Shown here: positions 30,409 through 41,380 of the stretch, piece by piece
How the letters are laid out: the number at the start of each line of letters is the position of its first letter
How positions within the stretch are numbered: position 1 is the first letter of the stretch
DNA from: Endomychus coccineus
Taxonomy: Eukaryota > Arthropoda > Insecta > Coleoptera > Endomychidae
Direction: 5' to 3'
DNA: 64,000 nucleotides
Assembly (NCBI GenBank): GCA_958510875.1
Contig: OY294070.1
Location: 6,262,001 to 6,326,000, forward strand
Made by a program: the position numbers and the translations under genes
Notes under the pieces: generated by a model
Told to the model about the DNA's origin: nothing
Databases searched by the model: none
Seen by the model: only the letters and a program-made list of their open reading frames with translations

Positions 30409-33400
30409 GAAAACTAAAAACAGTAACTACATTGAGTGTGTCGAGTAGTGTATTCGAATATACCTATACTAGTCAAACAAAAAGTGGTACTTCTGCCAGT
30501 AAATTCATTTATTCCGCATAAATGTGATCATTTCAATTTCTTTTTAATAGGAAAGTGATGTTTCAAATTGCGATTTATTGAAGTTAATAATACTTTCCCA
30601 AGTTTTAAATCTACTAATCAAATCATGTCGAAAACTAAAAACAGTAACTACATTGAGTGTGTCGAGTAGTGTATTCGAATATACCTATACTAGTCAAACA
30701 AAAAGTGGTACTTCTGCCAGTAAATTCATTTATTCCGCATAAATGTGATCATTTCAATTTCTTTTTAATAGGAAAGTGATGTTTCAAATTGCGATTTATT
30801 GAAGTTAATAATACTTTCCCAAGTTTTAAATCTACTAATCAAATCATGTCGAAAACTAAAAACAGTAACTACATTGAGTGTGTCGAGTAGTGTATTCGAA
30901 TATACCTATACTAGTCAAACAAAAAGTGGTACTTCTGCCAGTAAATTCATTTATTCCGCATAAATGTGATCATTTCAATTTCTTTTTAATAGGAAAGTGA
31001 TGTTTCAAATTGCGATTTATTGAAGTTAATAATACTTTCCCAAGTTTTAAATCTACTAATCAAATCATGTCGAAAACTAAAAACAGTAACTACATTGAGT
31101 GTGTCGAGTAGTGTATTCGAATATACCTATACTAGTCAAACAAAAAGTGGTACTTCTGCCAGTAAATTCATTTATTCCGCATAAATGTGATCATTTCAAT
31201 TTCTTTTTAATAGGAAAGTGATGTTTCAAATTGCGATTTATTGAAGTTAATAATACTTTCCCAAGTTTTAAATCTACTAATCAAATCATGTCGAAAACTA
31301 AAAACAGTAACTACATTGAGTGTGTCGAGTAGTGTATTCGAATATACCTATACTAGTCAAACAAAAAGTGGTACTTCTGCCAGTAAATTCATTTATTCCG
31401 CATAAATGTGATCATTTCAATTTCTTTTTAATAGGAAAGTGATGTTTCAAATTGCGATTTATTGAAGTTAATAATACTTTCCCAAGTTTTAAATCTACTA
31501 ATCAAATCATGTCGAAAACTAAAAACAGTAACTACATTGAGTGTGTCGAGTAGTGTATTCGAATATACCTATACTAGTCAAACAAAAAGTGGTACTTCTG
31601 CCAGTAAATTCATTTATTCCGCATAAATGTGATCATTTCAATTTCTTTTTAATAGGAAAGTGATGTTTCAAATTGCGATTTATTGAAGTTAATAATACTT
31701 TCCCAAGTTTTAAATCTACTAATCAAATCATGTCGAAAACTAAAAACAGTAACTACATTGAGTGTGTCGAGTAGTGTATTCGAATATACCTATACTAGTC
31801 AAACAAAAAGTGGTACTTCTGCCAGTAAATTCATTTATTCCGCATAAATGTGATCATTTCAATTTCTTTTTAATAGGAAAGTGATGTTTCAAATTGCGAT
31901 TTATTGAAGTTAATAATACTTTCCCAAGTTTTAAATCTACTAATCAAATCATGTCGAAAACTAAAAACAGTAACTACATTGAGTGTGTCGAGTAGTGTAT
32001 TCGAATATACCTATACTAGTCAAACAAAAAGTGGTACTTCTGCCAGTAAATTCATTTATTCCGCATAAATGTGATCATTTCAATTTCTTTTTAATAGGAA
32101 AGTGATGTTTCAAATTGCGATTTATTGAAGTTAATAATACTTTCCCAAGTTTTAAATCTACTAATCAAATCATGTCGAAAACTAAAAACAGTAACTACAT
32201 TGAGTGTGTCGAGTAGTGTATTCGAATATACCTATACTAGTCAAACAAAAAGTGGTACTTCTGCCAGTAAATTCATTTATTCCGCATAAATGTGATCATT
32301 TCAATTTCTTTTTAATAGGAAAGTGATGTTTCAAATTGCGATTTATTGAAGTTAATAATACTTTCCCAAGTTTTAAATCTACTAATCAAATCATGTCGAA
32401 AACTAAAAACAGTAACTACATTGAGTGTGTCGAGTAGTGTATTCGAATATACCTATACTAGTCAAACAAAAAGTGGTACTTCTGCCAGTAAATTCATTTA
32501 TTCCGCATAAATGTGATCATTTCAATTTCTTTTTAATAGGAAAGTGATGTTTCAAATTGCGATTTATTGAAGTTAATAATACTTTCCCAAGTTTTAAATC
32601 TACTAATCAAATCATGTCGAAAACTAAAAACAGTAACTACATTGAGTGTGTCGAGTAGTGTATTCGAATATACCTATACTAGTCAAACAAAAAGTGGTAC
32701 TTCTGCCAGTAAATTCATTTATTCCGCATAAATGTGATCATTTCAATTTCTTTTTAATAGGAAAGTGATGTTTCAAATTGCGATTTATTGAAGTTAATAA
32801 TACTTTCCCAAGTTTTAAATCTACTAATCAAATCATGTCGAAAACTAAAAACAGTAACTACATTGAGTGTGTCGAGTAGTGTATTCGAATATACCTATAC
32901 TAGTCAAACAAAAAGTGGTACTTCTGCCAGTAAATTCATTTATTCCGCATAAATGTGATCATTTCAATTTCTTTTTAATAGGAAAGTGATGTTTCAAATT
33001 GCGATTTATTGAAGTTAATAATACTTTCCCAAGTTTTAAATCTACTAATCAAATCATGTCGAAAACTAAAAACAGTAACTACATTGAGTGTGTCGAGTAG
33101 TGTATTCGAATATACCTATACTAGTCAAACAAAAAGTGGTACTTCTGCCAGTAAATTCATTTATTCCGCATAAATGTGATCATTTCAATTTCTTTTTAAT
33201 AGGAAAGTGATGTTTCAAATTGCGATTTATTGAAGTTAATAATACTTTCCCAAGTTTTAAATCTACTAATCAAATCATGTCGAAAACTAAAAACAGTAAC
33301 TACATTGAGTGTGTCGAGTAGTGTATTCGAATATACCTATACTAGTCAAACAAAAAGTGGTACTTCTGCCAGTAAATTCATTTATTCCGCATAAATGTGA

Positions 33401-35049
33401 TCATTTCAATTTCTTTTTAATAGGAAAGTGATGTTTCAAATTGCGATTTATTGAAGTTAATAATACTTTCCCAAGTTTTAAATCTACTAATCAAATCATG
33501 TCGAAAACTAAAAACAGTAACTACATTGAGTGTGTCGAGTAGTGTATTCGAATATACCTATACTAGTCAAACAAAAAGTGGTACTTCTGCCAGTAAATTC
33601 ATTTATTCCGCATAAATGTGATCATTTCAATTTCTTTTTAATAGGAAAGTGATGTTTCAAATTGCGATTTATTGAAGTTAATAATACTTTCCCAAGTTTT
33701 AAATCTACTAATCAAATCATGTCGAAAACTAAAAACAGTAACTACATTGAGTGTGTCGAGTAGTGTATTCGAATATACCTATACTAGTCAAACAAAAAGT
33801 GGTACTTCTGCCAGTAAATTCATTTATTCCGCATAAATGTGATCATTTCAATTTCTTTTTAATAGGAAAGTGATGTTTCAAATTGCGATTTATTGAAGTT
33901 AATAATACTTTCCCAAGTTTTAAATCTACTAATCAAATCATGTCGAAAACTAAAAACAGTAACTACATTGAGTGTGTCGAGTAGTGTATTCGAATATACC
34001 TATACTAGTCAAACAAAAAGTGGTACTTCTGCCAGTAAATTCATTTATTCCGCATAAATGTGATCATTTCAATTTCTTTTTAATAGGAAAGTGATGTTTC
34101 AAATTGCGATTTATTGAAGTTAATAATACTTTCCCAAGTTTTAAATCTACTAATCAAATCATGTCGAAAACTAAAAACAGTAACTACATTGAGTGTGTCG
34201 AGTAGTGTATTCGAATATACCTATACTAGTCAAACAAAAAGTGGTACTTCTGCCAGTAAATTCATTTATTCCGCATAAATGTGATCATTTCAATTTCTTT
34301 TTAATAGGAAAGTGATGTTTCAAATTGCGATTTATTGAAGTTAATAATACTTTCCCAAGTTTTAAATCTACTAATCAAATCATGTCGAAAACTAAAAACA
34401 GTAACTACATTGAGTGTGTCGAGTAGTGTATTCGAATATACCTATACTAGTCAAACAAAAAGTGGTACTTCTGCCAGTAAATTCATTTATTCCGCATAAA
34501 TGTGATCATTTCAATTTCTTTTTAATAGGAAAGTGATGTTTCAAATTGCGATTTATTGAAGTTAATAATACTTTCCCAAGTTTTAAATCTACTAATCAAA
34601 TCATGTCGAAAACTAAAAACAGTAACTACATTGAGTGTGTCGAGTAGTGTATTCGAATATACCTATACTAGTCAAACAAAAAGTGGTACTTCTGCCAGTA
34701 AATTCATTTATTCCGCATAAATGTGATCATTTCAATTTCTTTTTAATAGGAAAGTGATGTTTCAAATTGCGATTTATTGAAGTTAATAATACTTTCCCAA
34801 GTTTTAAATCTACTAATCAAATCATGTCGAAAACTAAAAACAGTAACTACATTGAGTGTGTCGAGTAGTGTATTCGAATATACCTATACTAGTCAAACAA
34901 AAAGTGGTACTTCTGCCAGTAAATTCATTTATTCCGCATAAATGTGATCATTTCAATTTCTTTTTAATAGGAAAGTGATGTTTCAAATTGCGATTTATTG
35001 AAGTTAATAATACTTTCCCAAGTTTTAAATCTACTAATCAAATCATGTC
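30409..35049. repeat. Satellite sub-domain 4: run of 21 uniform B monomers
   Basis: Twenty-one consecutive 221-bp type-B monomers with no indel and no difference seen by eye. This is the most homogeneous part of the array and lies next to its right-hand edge, immediately before the first diverging monomers. Confidence 0.88.
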
Positions 35050-36195
35050 GAAAACTAAAAACAGTAACTACATTGAGTGTGTCGAGTAGTGTATTCGAAT
35101 ATACCTATACTAGTCAAACAAAAAATGGTACTTCTGCCAGTAACTTCATTTATTCCGCTTAAAGGTGATCATTTCAATTTTTTTTAATAGGAAAGTAATG
35201 TTTAAAATTGCGATTTATTGAAGTTAATAATATTTTCCCAAAAGTCTTGAATCTACTAATCAAATCAAGTCGAAAACTAAAAACAGAAACTACATTGAGT
35301 GTGTCGAGTAGTGTATTCGAATATACCTATACTAGTCAAACAAAAAGTGGTACTTCTGCCAGTAAATTCATTTATTCCGCATAAATGTGATCATTTCAAT
35401 TTCTTTTTAATAGGAAAGTGATGTTTCAAATTGCGATTTATTGAAGTTAATAATACTTTCCCAAGTTTTAAATCTACTAATCAAATCATGTCGAAAACTA
35501 AAAACAGTAACTACATTGAGTGTGTCGAGTAGTGTATTCGAATATACCTATACTAGTCAAACAAAAAATGGTACTTCTGCCAGTAACTTCATTTATTCCG
35601 CTTAAAGGTGATCATTTCAATTTTTTTTAATAGGAAAGTAATGTTTAAAATTGCGATTTATTGAAGTTAATAATATTTTCCCAAAAGTCTTGAATCTACT
35701 AATCAAATCAAGTCGAAAACTAAAAACAGAAACTACATTGAGTGTGTCGAGTAGTGTATTCGAATATACCTATACTAGTCAAACAAAAAGTGGTACTTCT
35801 GCCAGTAAATTCATTTATTCCCCATAAATGTGATCATTTCAATTTTTTAAATAGGAAACTAATGTTTAAAATTGTGATTTGTTGAGATTAATAGTTCTTC
35901 CCAAAAGTCTTAAATCAAATCATGTTTAAAACTAAAAATTTTAACGTCATTAAGTGTGTTGGGTAATTTATCCGAATAATCTCATACTAATCAAACAAAA
36001 AGCTGTTCTTTTAGAAAATTCATTATTTGTTTTGCAATTATTACTTTGAGGTTAGACTTATTAAGATTAAAGCTACTTCAAGACATTTAGGGTCTTGAAT
36101 TAACCAATCAAATATGTCGGAATCTAAAGATAGTAACACATTAAATGTGTTGGGTATTGTTTATGACCAAACTTATACTAGTCACACAAAGCACA
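35050..36195. repeat. Right-hand edge of satellite array with progressively decayed monomers
   Basis: A two-monomer unit (222-bp variant plus B) occurs twice, at 35,050 and 35,493. The 222-bp variant has CCCAAAAGTCTTGAATC and AATCAAGTCG. A C1-like monomer follows at 35,715. After about 35,880 similarity falls: 35,927-36,117 and 36,118-36,195 still align to the monomer (TGTCGGAATCTAAAGATAG, then TGTTGGGTA and TATACTAGTCA) but with many changes. The recognisable repeat stops about 45 bp before the next exon. Confidence 0.88.
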
Positions 36196-36239
36196 GTATA
36201 GTTCTGTTATTAATTTACATTATCCGTCTTTTGACACAG

Positions 36240-36959
36240 GTTTACATCGGAGAAGAGGCCAAGAATAAATTGATGGAAACCTTAACGGCCGATGTAGATT
36301 TTTTAACAAAGCTACATTTAATGGATTATAGTTTATTATTAGGTAGGTGAAAGATCTATAAAATTATATAGTATTGATTATTAAACTGTGATCGTTTGCA
36401 GGTATACACGAAGTAGAAAGGGGAGAATTAGAATTACAGAGGGAAAGAGAACTCGAGGCTGAAAACCCGTGCGGTGAATCCGACGATAGCGAAAATGGTT
36501 CCGGTTTGGACCAGCGGATATTCGGCATTAACACGCCGCCAGATTCGCCGAACGCAATAGCTCAGTTTGTGAGAGAACACAGTCTGCAATATGAGGGTGA
36601 GTTTATTATGTTTTTTTATGATCTCCATCTGCCTTCATCAATCTTTTCCTGGTTCAATTCGGATGATCCTGTATTAAGACAAGATACAAGACGCCATGAT
36701 TTCGAACGTTCTCCCTTTCACAGGTGGTATAATACCCGAACTGGACATCTACGCCATACCGAGTTGCGAATCAGCCCCCGTCAAAGAGATCTACTTCGTA
36801 GCCATCATAGACGTGTTGACGCACTACGGCGTCAAGAAGCAGGCGGCGAAAGCGGCTAAGACGGTCAAATACGGCTCGAACGTGGACGGCATCAGTACCT
36901 GCGACCCGGACCAGTACGCCAAACGTTTCATCGATTTCATGTTCAAAGCTATTGAATAG
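36240..36959 (+). CDS. PIP4K: Phosphatidylinositol 5-phosphate 4-kinase type 2, last three coding exons (5' part outside window)
   Basis: This enzyme phosphorylates PI5P at position 4 to make PI(4,5)P2, on endomembranes and in the nucleus. Exons are 36,240-36,342, 36,402-36,596 and 36,724-36,959, joined by GT..AG introns of 59 and 127 bp, both phase 1. They encode the last 177 residues of a family usually near 400. Visible hallmarks, in order, are the [16 protein letters not shown] kinase segment, an acidic insert ending in [20 protein letters not shown], then [13 protein letters not shown] with the metal-binding Asp. Next comes an activation loop with [14 protein letters not shown], whose alanines are typical of type-2 kinases rather than PIP5K, and finally [13 protein letters not shown] before the stop. 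The upstream exons must lie left of the satellite array, so an intron of more than 36 kb is inferred. GC content is clearly higher than in the flanks. Confidence 0.93.
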
Positions 36960-37057
36960 TAAACGGACCGGCCACTGCAAGGTATCACGTGATATTAGAT
37001 TTATTGAATACATATTGGGTACGGAGGAGTCAACATTCTTTTGTTCCTTTATCTTTT

Positions 37058-37063
37058 ATTAAA
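37058..37063 (+). promoter_or_regulatory. Possible poly(A) signal of the kinase gene
   Basis: ATTAAA, a common variant of AATAAA, lies about 100 bp after the kinase stop codon and is followed by a T-rich stretch. No canonical AATAAA was seen nearer. Assignment rests on position only. Confidence 0.35.
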
Positions 37064-37419
37064 CAGGTGTCGCGATCTTTTCTTTTATAATCAGGTGTTT
37101 TTTTTACTTGGTTGCGGAGAAATCGAGATTGTTGTGGAAATTCGTGTTCAAAACGGTGGAAATGCTGAAAAAAAAACAGGTCAGGCTTTATACGTTTCGA
37201 TTAGTTGATAGATGATAAATCTGGCTTCGGTCAGTTCCTGATAAGTCCAAAAACAATGGAACTATAGAGTTGGATTTGATTTTCTCGTTTTTATTGTTGA
37301 GAGATCCCTGAAAAGTATTCGCCGGTTGCAGGAGTATATTTTTTATCCATTGTTTGAACATTTGGAACCACGGTTTTGTTTTTATCGTATCAGGCCACCA
37401 AGACTTGATAGAAAAAAAA

Positions 37420-39690
37420 GTTATTTTTCTCGATTTTCTTAAAAAGTTCATTCTATCGAAATTTCTAATAGATTATATTTTTCTATTCCTAAAAACAATT
37501 TATCTATAATTAAATTCAACTATCTACGGTATAATTTGCAATTCCTAATTAAAATAATCTGGATTAATAGTTATCAATTTTTCATTCAAGCCCATTTACA
37601 AAAATTATTAATAGTTTTACGCAAATTAGTATTTCGAATTATGCTTCCCGAATAACTATTTTTAAAAGTTTAATAATCATATTTCTAAGGGACATAATAA
37701 CAGAAAGTAAAATGTTAATTTTTGCTATTGATTTTTCAATAATCTTGATTTTTTTACCAATTTTATTATTTCCGAGATTTGATAAAAAAAATGTTGACGG
37801 TATTTTTTGAAGTCTGGATTTTCTTAAAAAGTTAATTAATGTCGATCGAAATTTCCAATAGATTATATTTTTCCATTCCTAAAAACAATTTATCTATAAT
37901 TAAATTCAACTATCTACGGTATAAAATTGCAATTCCTAATTAAAATAATCTGGATTAATAGAGTTATCAATTTTTCATTCAAGCCCATTTACAAAAATTA
38001 TTAATAGTCTTACGCAAATTAGTATTTCGAATTATGCTTCCCGAATAACTATTTTTAAAAGTTTAATAATCATATTTCTAAGGGACATAATAACAGAAAG
38101 TAAAATGTTAATTTTTGCTATTGATTTTTCAATAATTTTGATTTTTTTACCAATTTTATTATTTCCGAGATTTGATAAAAAAAGACTTGATAAAAAAAAT
38201 GTTGACGGTATTTTTTGAAGTCTGGATTTTCTTAAAAAGTTAATTAATGTCGATCGAAATTTCCAATAGATTATATTTTTCCATTCCTAAAAACAATTTA
38301 TCTATAATTAAATTCAACTATCTACGGTATAAAATTGCAATTCCTAATTAAAATAATCTGGATTAATAGAGTTATCAATTTTTCATTCAAGCCCATTTAC
38401 AAAAATTATTAATAGTCTTACGCAAATTAGTATTTCGAATTATGCTTCCCGAATAACTATTTTTAAAAGTTTAATAATCATATTTCTAAGGGACATAATA
38501 ACAGAAAGTAAAATGTTAATTTTTGCTATTGATTTTTCAATAATTTTGATTTTTTTACCAATTTTATTATTTCCGAGATTTGATAAAAAAAGACTTGATA
38601 AAAAAAATGTTGACGGTATTTTTTGAAGTCTGGATTTTCTTAAGTTAATTAATGAGTTCTATCGAAATTTCCAATAGATTATATTTTTCCATTCCTAAAA
38701 ACAATTTTTCTATAATTAAATTCATATATCTACGGTATAAAATTGCAATTAAAATTCCTAATTATAATAATATGGATTAATAGAGCTGTCAATTGTTCAT
38801 TCAAGCCCATTTACAAAAATTATTAATAGTTTTACGCAAATTAGTATTTCGAATTATGCTCCCCGAATAACTATTTTTAAAAGTTTAATAATCATATTTG
38901 TAAGGGACATAATAACAGAAAGTAAAATGTTAATTTTTGCTATTGATTTTTCACTAATTTTGATTTTTTTACCAATTTTATTATTTCCGGGATTTGATAA
39001 AAAAAGAGGTGACGGAATTTTTTGAAGTCTCGATTTTCTTAAAAAGTTCATTGATGTCTATCGAAATTTCCAATAGATTATATTTTTCCATTCCTAAAAA
39101 CAATTTTTCTATAATTAAATTTAAATATCTACGGTATAAAATTGCAATTAAAATTCCTAACTAAAATAATCTGGATTAATAGAGTTATCAATTTTTCATT
39201 CAAGCCCCTTTACAAAAATTATTAGTAGTTTTACGTAAATTAGTATTTTGAATTATGCTTCCCGAATAACAATTTTTACCAATTTTATTATTTCCGAGAT
39301 TTGATGAAAAAAGACTTGATAAAAAAAATGGTGATGGTATTTTTTGAATTCCCGATTTTCTTAAAAAGTTCATTAATGAGTTCTATCGAAATTTCCAATA
39401 GATTATATTTTTCCATTCCTAAAAACAATTTTTCTATAATTAAATTCAAATATGTACCGTATAAAATTGCAATTAAAATTCCTAATTAAAATAATTTGGA
39501 TTAATAGAGCTATCAATTTTTCATTCCAGCCGCAGTCATTTGCAAAAATTGTTAGTAGTTTGAATTATGCTTAAAGATTGATGATTCTAACGGAATAACT
39601 GGGAGTAAAATTTGAATTTTTCCTATAGATTTTTCACTAGTTTTGAATTTTTTACCAATTTAATTTTTTCCAATCTTTATAATGAAATAA
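37420..39690. repeat. Tandem repeat, about 320-410 bp unit, six copies
   Basis: The landmark GATTTTCTTAA recurs at 37,432, 37,817, 38,225, 38,633, 39,032 and 39,354, giving periods of 385, 408, 408, 399 and 322 bp. Copies share CCATTCCTAAAAACAATTT, CTACGGTATAAAATTGCAA and CGAATTATGCTTCCCGAAT. The two middle units are the most alike and the outer ones are diverged or shortened. It is not related to the 220-bp satellite. No coding potential was found; short minus-strand open frames here are artefacts of the AT-rich repeat. Confidence 0.93.
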
Positions 39691-39767
39691 TCAGAAGTTT
39701 TATTGTTTATAGCGTTTCAACTAATCTCTCTAATCGGGTTGTGAGACCCGTAGAGTTTTTATCAAAT

Positions 39768-40000
39768 AAATACATTGAATGTGTCGGGTAGTGTATTCGA
39801 TTAAACTTATACTAGTCAAACAAAAAGCGATACTTCTGTTACTATTAGTATTCAGTATTCATTCATCTTCATTTCTATTTTTCATAGAACCATTATGTTC
39901 TGAATTCAGAATTCTTGAGAATTACCCAAAAGTGTTGAATTCAACTAACCAAATTGACGGAATCTGAAAATTGATTGTCTTTGGGTAGTGTGTTGGATGA
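39768..40000 (+). repeat. Isolated decayed satellite monomer
   Basis: ACATTGAATGTGTCGGGTAG, GTGTATTCGATTAAAC and TATACTAGTCAAACAAAAAG align to the 220-bp satellite in the same orientation as the main array. The start of a second monomer is visible near 39,956 (GACGGAATCTGAAAATTG, then GGGTAGTGTGTTGG). It lies 3.6 kb beyond the main array and on the other side of the kinase exons. Confidence 0.85.
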
Positions 40001-40380
40001 AAAAATTGCGAATTGGGGTCATTAACATTTAGAGGTTCTCGACAATATAAAACGTTATAATTAAATCTAACTCTATGATTGGCGATGATTTGCTCCTTGT
40101 AATTGAACTAAATGAGGAAAGAGTGAATAAAGGATTTTACCTACGAAATTGATATTTACGTAATCGGGATATTTGTGTGGTTTTATAGCAGAGTCTGGCA
40201 TTACTATTATTATATTCCAGCGACAGTAAGTCTGCGTTTCTATACTGTTATAATTTTTCGTGTTTTCTTCGTTTTTCCTATATCAAATATAACTGACGGT
40301 GCTTTCTTTCCATTCCAAGGAATTACATATTAATACTGCGGAAGAAAAATCTGAAAAAAGTGAGAAAATTAGTGTAATCT
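40001..40380. other. Unassigned AT-rich spacer
   Basis: No gene, RNA or repeat could be recognised here on either strand. Confidence 0.5.
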
Positions 40381-40646
40381 TGAAAGCGGAAAATTAAAAA
40401 TCTCAATAACTTCATTTTCATAAATAATACCTAGAACAAATCCTATTTGCCCATCCTTGTGTCAACCCTATTGCGTACTAGTGAATACTTATCAGACAAT
40501 TCGGTCACCTATGAGACGAGAAGGGGAATGACGTTTTTGGGAAATTCGTTCGAAGGGACTCAAGTAGTGGCGCCCAACGTGGGGCCCCACTATAAGAGGG
40601 TATTTATAGTTTTAAGTTTAGATTTCATAGAAACACTTTGAAGAGT
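40381..40646 (+). mobile_element. LTR retrotransposon fragment 1 (LTR end plus primer-binding site)
   Basis: This segment is shared with 41,134-41,380: AAAGCGGAAAA, TCTCAATAACTT, TGTCAACCCTATTGCGTAC, GTGAATACTTATCAGAC, then the PBS and CACTATAAGAGG. After the PBS, positions 40,598-40,643 are an inverted copy of 41,287-41,340, including its TATA-like region, so the fragment is rearranged. No gag or pol coding sequence follows. Confidence 0.6.
40568..40585 (+). promoter_or_regulatory. Retroelement primer-binding site, tRNA-Lys type
   Basis: TGGCGCCCAACGTGGGGC is complementary to the 3' end of the tRNA-Lys species whose T arm reads GCCCCACGTTGGGCGCCA with CCA added. It is preceded by repeat-shared sequence, as expected directly 3' of a left LTR. 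Confidence 0.75.
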
Positions 40647-41133
40647 CAAATATTTAAATATAATGAATTTTTATATAACCCACTGACAGATTGGCCGATT
40701 GATTCTCATTAAAAAGGATGAGTTGCTACGGACCTAAAATGGATAATTTGTGCGGAAAGTAGAAAAAAGATTTAATACAAAATTGCGAGGATTTATAAAA
40801 AAAAGCAGTAGACTGATACCGTGTAAAGCACATGGATTCTTGTATTTTTCGAATTCAAGATACGTGAACACTTAATATCGAGAGCTTATCATTTAGCTTT
40901 TTAATGTTAAAAGTTGATTGAGAAAATTGCAAAGTTCCTGCAAATCTTGGATATTCTGCACCGGCGTTTTCGAACTAGCACCTCTAGAGGATCCCCAAAA
41001 GGAAAAAATCTAACGAAGGTCTATCAATTCCATGGTCCTAAGCACCGCAACCAGCGATCCTAAAAGTGATGGCTTAGGAACATTGTTACGCCTGGTCTTG
41101 GTGAAATGAACGGGGACACCATACATCACTTCA
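40647..41133. other. Unassigned sequence between the two LTR fragments
   Basis: No open frame of note. A slightly GC-richer patch at 40,975-41,120 could be degraded retroelement sequence, but no domain is recognisable. Confidence 0.4.
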
Positions 41134-41380
41134 TGAAAGCGGAAAAAAAATCTCAATAACTTTATTTTTATAATTTTACCCTTCTCTGTGTCAACCCTAT
41201 TGCGTACTAGTGAATACTTATCAGACGATAAGGAGAAATTAATTCGACGGGATTCAGGGACTGTAATTCATCATATTTAAAATTTCGACTTTGAAGTATT
41301 TCTATCAAATCCAAATCCAAACTTGAAACTATAAATACCCCTTCAATAGTGGCGCCCAACGTGGGGCCTCACTATAAGAG
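41134..41380 (+). mobile_element. LTR retrotransposon fragment 2 (LTR end plus primer-binding site)
   Basis: Second copy of the shared LTR segment. It includes a TATA-like box TATAAATA at 41,330-41,337, close before the PBS. It diverges from fragment 1 between the GTGAATACTTATCAGAC block and the PBS, so the two come from related but different elements or from a rearranged one. Confidence 0.6.
41350..41367 (+). promoter_or_regulatory. Retroelement primer-binding site, tRNA-Lys type, second copy
   Basis: The same 18 bases as at 40,568-40,585, followed by the shared CACTATAAGAGG. Two identical sites 782 bp apart without internal coding sequence point to a collapsed or nested element. Confidence 0.75.

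Larger units (their letters stand above)
1..35926. repeat. Satellite DNA array, 219-222 bp monomer, 163 near-identical copies
   Basis: Head-to-tail copies of one AT-rich monomer fill the first 35.9 kb. Counting monomer starts at the motif GAAAACTAAAAACAG gives 46 copies to 10,132, 24 to 15,388, 9 to 17,369, 80 to 35,049 and 4 more to 35,926. Type A (220 bp) has GAGCATG, CTTCGGCC and CGCTTAAAGG. Type B (221 bp) has GAGTGTG, CTTCTGCC, CGCATAAATG and an interrupted T run. Type C (219 bp) has TTTTTTAAATAGG and AAACTAATG. Chimeras of A and B are common. Every monomer carries the 10-bp palindrome TATTCGAATA, and none encodes more than a tiny peptide. The array runs off the left edge, so its full size is unknown. 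It appears to sit in an intron of the kinase gene to its right. Confidence 0.97.

Noticed and set aside
1..35926. Possible CRISPR-like or coding function of the regular 220-bp repeat.
   Set aside because: There are no spacers, the entire unit repeats, and every frame has stops. It is a typical satellite.
36506..36859. Open frames of 117 and 80 codons overlapping the kinase exons.
   Set aside because: They run through the intron or on the opposite strand of exons whose spliced frame clearly encodes PIP4K.
37188..37451. An 87-codon minus-strand open frame after the kinase gene.
   Set aside because: Part of it lies in the 400-bp tandem repeat and a similar MNFLRKSR start recurs at 39,051 by repetition; no domain.
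40981..40997. CTCTAGAGGATCCCC equals part of a pUC cloning-site sequence.
   Set aside because: The match is only 15 bases and the flanks (GCAC before, AAAAGG after) do not continue into vector sequence, so chance is more likely than contamination.
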